Shown here piece by piece: positions 4,863 through 7,237 of a DNA stretch of 7,237 nt (position 1 is the stretch's first letter; each line of letters starts with the position of its first letter). The position numbers and the translations under genes were made by a program. This stretch comes from Clostridiales bacterium (lineage in GTDB: Bacteria; Bacillota; Clostridia; Peptostreptococcales; Anaerovoracaceae). The stretch is from assembly GCA_012515135.1 (NCBI GenBank), contig JAAYYX010000218.1:1-7237 (forward strand), read 5' to 3'. Below the pieces are notes generated by a model, which worked only from the letters and a program-made list of their open reading frames with translations, had not been told where the DNA came from and ran no database searches.

Positions 4863-5414
4863 ATGTCAAGAATAGGAATAAGACCCATTGATCTTCCTGC
4901 CGGAGTTGAAGTAAAAGTCGACGACAAGAACGTGGTAACAGTAAAAGGACCCAAGGGCGAATTGCAGGAAAAGATCAGTAAACTTATAAAGATCGAACAA
5001 AAGGACGGAGTCCTGAATATTAAAAGAGATACCGATGAAAAAGAAGATCGCTCACAGCACGGACTTGCCAGATCACTGATTTCAAATATGGTTGAGGGAG
5101 TTACAAAAGGATTCGAAAAGAAGCTTGAACTTCAGGGAGTCGGATATAAGGCTGAGAAAAAAGGAAGCAAGCTCGTATTGAATATAGGGTATTCCCATCC
5201 GGTAGAACTGGAAGATCCGAAAGAAATAACCACTGAAGTTCCCGAAGCGACAAAAATAACCGTTAAAGGGGTCAGCAAGCAGGCGGTGGGCAATTATGCA
5301 GCCGATATAAGAGCCTGGAGGAAACCGGAGCCATATAAGGGCAAAGGCATCCGTTATGAGGGCGAATATGTACGCAGAAAAGAAGGAAAAGCCGGCGTGA
5401 AGGCGTCAGAGTAG
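4863..5414 (+). CDS. rplF: 50S ribosomal protein L6
   Basis: L6 lies near the base of the L7/L12 stalk and the sarcin-ricin loop, where translation factors dock. The 183-residue product has the two duplicated L6 domains. The N-terminal one is SRIGIRPIDLPAGVEV with VTVKGPKGEL. The C-terminal one begins with LELQGVGYKAEKKGSKLVL and GYSHPVE, and ends with the family signature RKPEPYKGKGIRYEGEYVRR followed by KEGK. Length is slightly above the usual 178-180. In the C-terminal domain KQAVGNYAADIR has Asn where Gln is more common. The ATG follows AGGAGG (4849-4854), overlapping the rpsH stop, with an 8-base spacer. Confidence 0.98.
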   Translation: MSRIGIRPIDLPAGVEVKVDDKNVVTVKGPKGELQEKISKLIKIEQKDGVLNIKRDTDEKEDRSQHGLARSLISNMVEGVTKGFEKKLELQGVGYKAEKKGSKLVLNIGYSHPVELEDPKEITTEVPEATKITVKGVSKQAVGNYAADIRAWRKPEPYKGKGIRYEGEYVRRKEGKAGVKASE

Positions 5415-5430
5415 AAAGGAGTGAAAACTA

Positions 5431-5796
5431 ATGGCAAAAGAAAGCAGAAATGACAGACGTATAGCAAGACATAGAAGAACCAGACAGAATTTGCATGGCA
5501 CTCCTGAAAAACCGAGGCTCTGTGTTTTCAGAAGCAATAAGAATATATCTGTTCAGATAATCGATGATGTAAGCGGTAATACACTTGTGGCGGCTTCATC
5601 CCTGGACAAAGGACTGAAAGAAGAGATAAAATACGGCGGAAACAAAGAGGCCGCAAAGAAAGTCGGAGAAGCTATTGCAAAGAGAGCTCTTGAAAAGGGA
5701 ATAGAAACTGTTGTTTTTGACAGAGGCGGATCCCTATATCATGGAAGAGTAAAAGAGCTGGCAGACGGTGCACGTGAAGCCGGATTAAAATTCTAA
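5431..5796 (+). CDS. rplR: 50S ribosomal protein L18
   Basis: L18 is a 5S rRNA-binding protein of the central protuberance and partners L5. The 121-residue product has the normal length. An Arg-rich disordered N-terminus (RNDRRIARHRRTRQNLHGT) binds 5S rRNA. The globular domain starts PEKPRLCVFRSNKNISVQIID and continues with TLVAASSLD, VGEAIAKRALEKGI, VFDRGGSLYHGRVKELADGA and a terminal REAGLKF. The family commonly reads HIYAQ where this protein has NISVQ, a mild change. The ATG lies 9 bases after AAAGGAG (5415-5421). Confidence 0.98.
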   Translation: MAKESRNDRRIARHRRTRQNLHGTPEKPRLCVFRSNKNISVQIIDDVSGNTLVAASSLDKGLKEEIKYGGNKEAAKKVGEAIAKRALEKGIETVVFDRGGSLYHGRVKELADGAREAGLKF

Positions 5797-5810
5797 CAGG
5801 AGGAAGGGCA

Positions 5811-6314
5811 ATGCGAAATACAATTGATGTATCAAAGCTGGACTTAAAAGAGACCATCGTGAATATCAGACGTGTCGCTAAAACCGTTAAAGGCGGCCGT
5901 AATATGAGATTCAGCGTGACTGTAGTCGTCGGAGACGGTGAAGGTCATGTGGGAGTAGGTCTCGGCAAGGCTCAGGAGATCCCTGAGGCCGTTAGAAAAG
6001 CCACAGAAGATGCAAAGAAAAATGTTATAAATGTCCCCACTGTAGGGACTACTATACCCCATAGGATACTGGGAGTCTTTGGAGCCGGACGTGTTCTGAT
6101 CATGCCGGCAGCAGAAGGTACCGGGGTGATCGCAGGTTCTTCAGTACGTACCGTGCTTGAATCTGCCGGGGTAAAAGACGTAAGAGCCAAGTCAATAGGC
6201 TCAAACAATATAGGCAACATGGCCTATGCCACAATGGAAGGGCTGAAAAATCTTATGACTGTTGAAAAAATAAGTAAGCTCAGAGGCAAGACAAAAGAAG
6301 AAATATTAGGATAG
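5811..6314 (+). CDS. rpsE: 30S ribosomal protein S5
   Basis: S5 lines the mRNA entry channel with S3 and S4 and affects decoding accuracy. The 167-residue product shows the dsRBD-like N-terminal domain (RRVAKTVKGGRNMRFSVTVV, then VGDGEGHVGVGLGKAQEIPEA) and the C-terminal domain (GTTIPHRILGVFGAGRVLIM, EGTGVIAG, KSIGSNNIGNMAYATMEGL). Positions equivalent to E. coli G104 and R112, sites of ram (ribosomal ambiguity) mutations, are kept (G105, R113). Two deviations stand out: IRRVAK for the common INRVAK at residue 20, and AGSSVRTV for the usual AGGPVRAV at 108-115. The KTVKGGR loop, site of classical spectinomycin resistance changes, looks wild type. AGGAGG at 5798-5803 with a 7-base spacer supports the ATG. 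Confidence 0.98.
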   Translation: MRNTIDVSKLDLKETIVNIRRVAKTVKGGRNMRFSVTVVVGDGEGHVGVGLGKAQEIPEAVRKATEDAKKNVINVPTVGTTIPHRILGVFGAGRVLIMPAAEGTGVIAGSSVRTVLESAGVKDVRAKSIGSNNIGNMAYATMEGLKNLMTVEKISKLRGKTKEEILG

Positions 6315-6327
6315 GAGGAGAAGCAAA

Positions 6328-6510
6328 ATGGCAAAAATGATAAGAATCACTTTGACAAAAAGTACCATCGGCGCTTCTCCGAAACAGAGAAAAGTTGTAG
6401 AAGCACTGGGATTAAAAAAGATGCACCAGTCTGTAGAGCTAGTTGACAGCCCGGTAACAAGGGGCGCTGTTGAAAAAGTGAAGCATCTTGTTACTTTGGA
6501 AGAACTGTAG
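6328..6510 (+). CDS. rpmD: 50S ribosomal protein L30
   Basis: L30 is a small 23S rRNA-binding protein near the 5S rRNA region. The 60-residue product has normal bacterial length and fold order: strand MIRITLTKSTIG, helix PKQRKVVEALGLKKMHQSVEL, then the signature DSPVTRGAVEKVKHLVTLEEL. The ATG follows TAGGAGG (6312-6318), which contains the rpsE stop, with a 9-base spacer. The gene sits in the universal rpsE-rpmD-rplO order. L30 is missing from some bacterial lineages, so its presence here is mildly informative. Confidence 0.97.
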   Translation: MAKMIRITLTKSTIGASPKQRKVVEALGLKKMHQSVELVDSPVTRGAVEKVKHLVTLEEL

Positions 6511-6514
6511 GAAT

Positions 6515-6520
6515 GGAGGT
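6515..6520 (+). promoter_or_regulatory. Ribosome binding site of rplO
   Basis: GGAGGT lies 9 bases before ATG 6530. It selects this start over an in-frame ATG at 6488 that lies inside rpmD and would add 14 residues unlike any L15. Confidence 0.9.
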
Positions 6521-6529
6521 GCCAAAAAT

Positions 6530-6970
6530 ATGAAATTACACGAATTAAAAGCAGCTCCCGGATCTGCAAAGACCGGAAAAAGGAAAGGCCGCGGTCATGC
6601 CACCGGACAGGGAACTACCGCCGGAAGAGGCATGAACGGACAGAACTCCAGGAGCGGCGGGGGAGTAAGACTTGGATTTGAAGGCGGACAGATGCCGCTT
6701 TACAGAAGGCTCCCCAAGAGAGGATTCACAAATATTTGGGGGACCAAGTATGCGGAACTTAATGTTGACGCACTCAACAGATTTGATGCGGGGACTGTTG
6801 TAACCCCTGAAATGCTTGCCGAAGCAGGACTTGTCAAACAAGTAAAAGACGGCATAAAGATCCTTGGCAACGGTAAGCTGGAAAAGAATGTTACTGTCAG
6901 GGCTCACAAGTTCAGCAAGACCGCTGTGGAAAAAATAGAGTCTGCCGGAGGAAAGGCAGAGGTGATTTAA
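6530..6970 (+). CDS. rplO: 50S ribosomal protein L15
   Basis: L15 is an assembly protein of the 50S subunit whose long N-terminal extension threads through 23S rRNA. From ATG 6530 it has 146 residues, the usual length, starting MKLHELKAAPGS. Motifs are KRKGRGHATGQGTTAGRG, the signature RSGGGVRLGFEGGQMPLYRR followed by LPKRGFTNI, then VVTPEMLAEAGLVKQVKDGI and the C-terminal VRAHKFSKTAVEKIESAGG and AEVI. In the N-terminal extension the typical GKTxGRGHKGQ reads GTTAGRGMNGQ, losing two lysines and a histidine that usually face rRNA. The final codons GAG GTG ATT also form the secY ribosome binding site, so the two genes are probably coupled. One base separates them. Confidence 0.97.
   Translation: MKLHELKAAPGSAKTGKRKGRGHATGQGTTAGRGMNGQNSRSGGGVRLGFEGGQMPLYRRLPKRGFTNIWGTKYAELNVDALNRFDAGTVVTPEMLAEAGLVKQVKDGIKILGNGKLEKNVTVRAHKFSKTAVEKIESAGGKAEVI
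6959..6965 (+). promoter_or_regulatory. Ribosome binding site of secY, inside rplO
   Basis: GAGGTGA, extending to GAGGTGATT, is an extended complement of the 16S 3' end. It lies 6 bases before ATG 6972. It overlaps the last sense codons of rplO. Confidence 0.85.
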
Positions 6971-6971
6971 T

Positions 6972-7237
6972 ATGGAGATGCTGAAGACCATTGCAAAAGC
7001 CTGGAAGATAGAGGATATAAGAAGAAAAATAATATTCACTCTTCTTATGCTGGTAGTTTTCAGAATAGGCTCAAACATCCCTGTGCCCGGAATAGACAGA
7101 GAAGTTCTAAACCAGGCCTTTCAGGGAGGAACGGGACTTCTGGAGCTGTTTGATCTTTTTTCGGGAGGATCTTTCAGCAATATGACCATATTTGCTTTGA
7201 GTATCACTCCATATATTACTGCATCAATAATACTGCA
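6972..7237 (+). CDS. secY: Protein translocase channel subunit SecY, N-terminal part (3' end cut by window)
   Basis: SecY is the integral membrane pore of the Sec translocon. With SecE and SecG it passes unfolded proteins across the inner membrane, or releases them into it, driven by SecA or the ribosome. Only 88 codons are present of about 420-430. The N-terminus reads MEMLKTIAKAWKIEDIRRKI, then TM1 (about residues 20-38, ending in the signature FRIGSNIPVPGID). Next come the plug region, LLELFDLFSGGSFSNMTIFA, and the start of TM2 with SITPYITASIIL. The ATG at 6972 is placed one base after the rplO stop, 6 bases from a strong ribosome binding site. ATG 6978 is the third codon and an alternative. 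The spc operon commonly continues with adk, map and infA, which cannot be seen here. Confidence 0.97.
   Translation, partial: MEMLKTIAKAWKIEDIRRKIIFTLLMLVVFRIGSNIPVPGIDREVLNQAFQGGTGLLELFDLFSGGSFSNMTIFALSITPYITASIIL

Noticed and set aside
6488..6529. Earlier ATG for L15 inside rpmD.
   Set aside because: The 14 added residues (MLLWKNCRNGGAKN) do not resemble L15 and are an out-of-frame reading of rpmD. The strong GGAGGT site serves ATG 6530.

Overview
This is an ordinary but very clean stretch of the bacterial S10-spc ribosomal protein supercluster. All genes are on the + strand, tightly packed, and in the order rplB(3' end)-rpsS-rplV-rpsC-rplP-rpmC-rpsQ-rplN-rplX-rplE-rpsN-rpsH-rplF-rplR-rpsE-rpmD-rplO-secY(5' end). 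I see no mobile element, CRISPR array, tRNA, rRNA or foreign insertion. The window points to an anaerobic clostridial Firmicute. The evidence is the short four-cysteine (zinc-binding) S14, strong AGGAGG Shine-Dalgarno sites before nearly every gene, an A-rich and purine-rich coding strand, heavy use of AGA (Arg) and ATA (Ile), and two TTG starts. I cannot name a genus from the sequence alone.

Layout. Positions 1-2920 hold the distal S10 operon: the last 86 codons of L2, then S19, L22, S3, L16, L29 and S17. Positions 2935-7237 hold the spc operon: L14, L24, L5, S14, S8, L6, L18, S5, L30, L15 and the first 88 codons of the SecY translocase channel. No terminator or promoter separates the two halves, because only 14 bases lie between S17 and L14. 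The whole window is probably one transcript that continues in both directions. No gene-free stretch reaches 300 bases. The longest gap, about 78 bases, lies between rpsN and the chosen start of rpsH.

How the genes work together. S3, S5, S8, S14, S17 and S19 go to the 30S subunit. L2, L5, L6, L14, L15, L16, L18, L22, L24, L29 and L30 go to the 50S subunit. SecY forms the membrane channel that receives proteins from the ribosome exit tunnel. Co-transcription, overlapping stop and start signals, and Shine-Dalgarno sites built into upstream stop codons or 3' coding ends suggest strong translational coupling and stoichiometric output.

What deserves a second look. S3 carries a C-terminal tail of about 125 residues that the core fold does not need: three perfect-register 8-residue Arg/Asp repeats followed by an Ala/Lys/Glu helix-like segment. 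L22 departs from its family at two usually conserved places, including the tip of the exit-tunnel hairpin. L15 and S5 have milder substitutions in conserved motifs. The rpsN-rpsH gap is unusually long for this operon. I found no convincing previously undescribed system.
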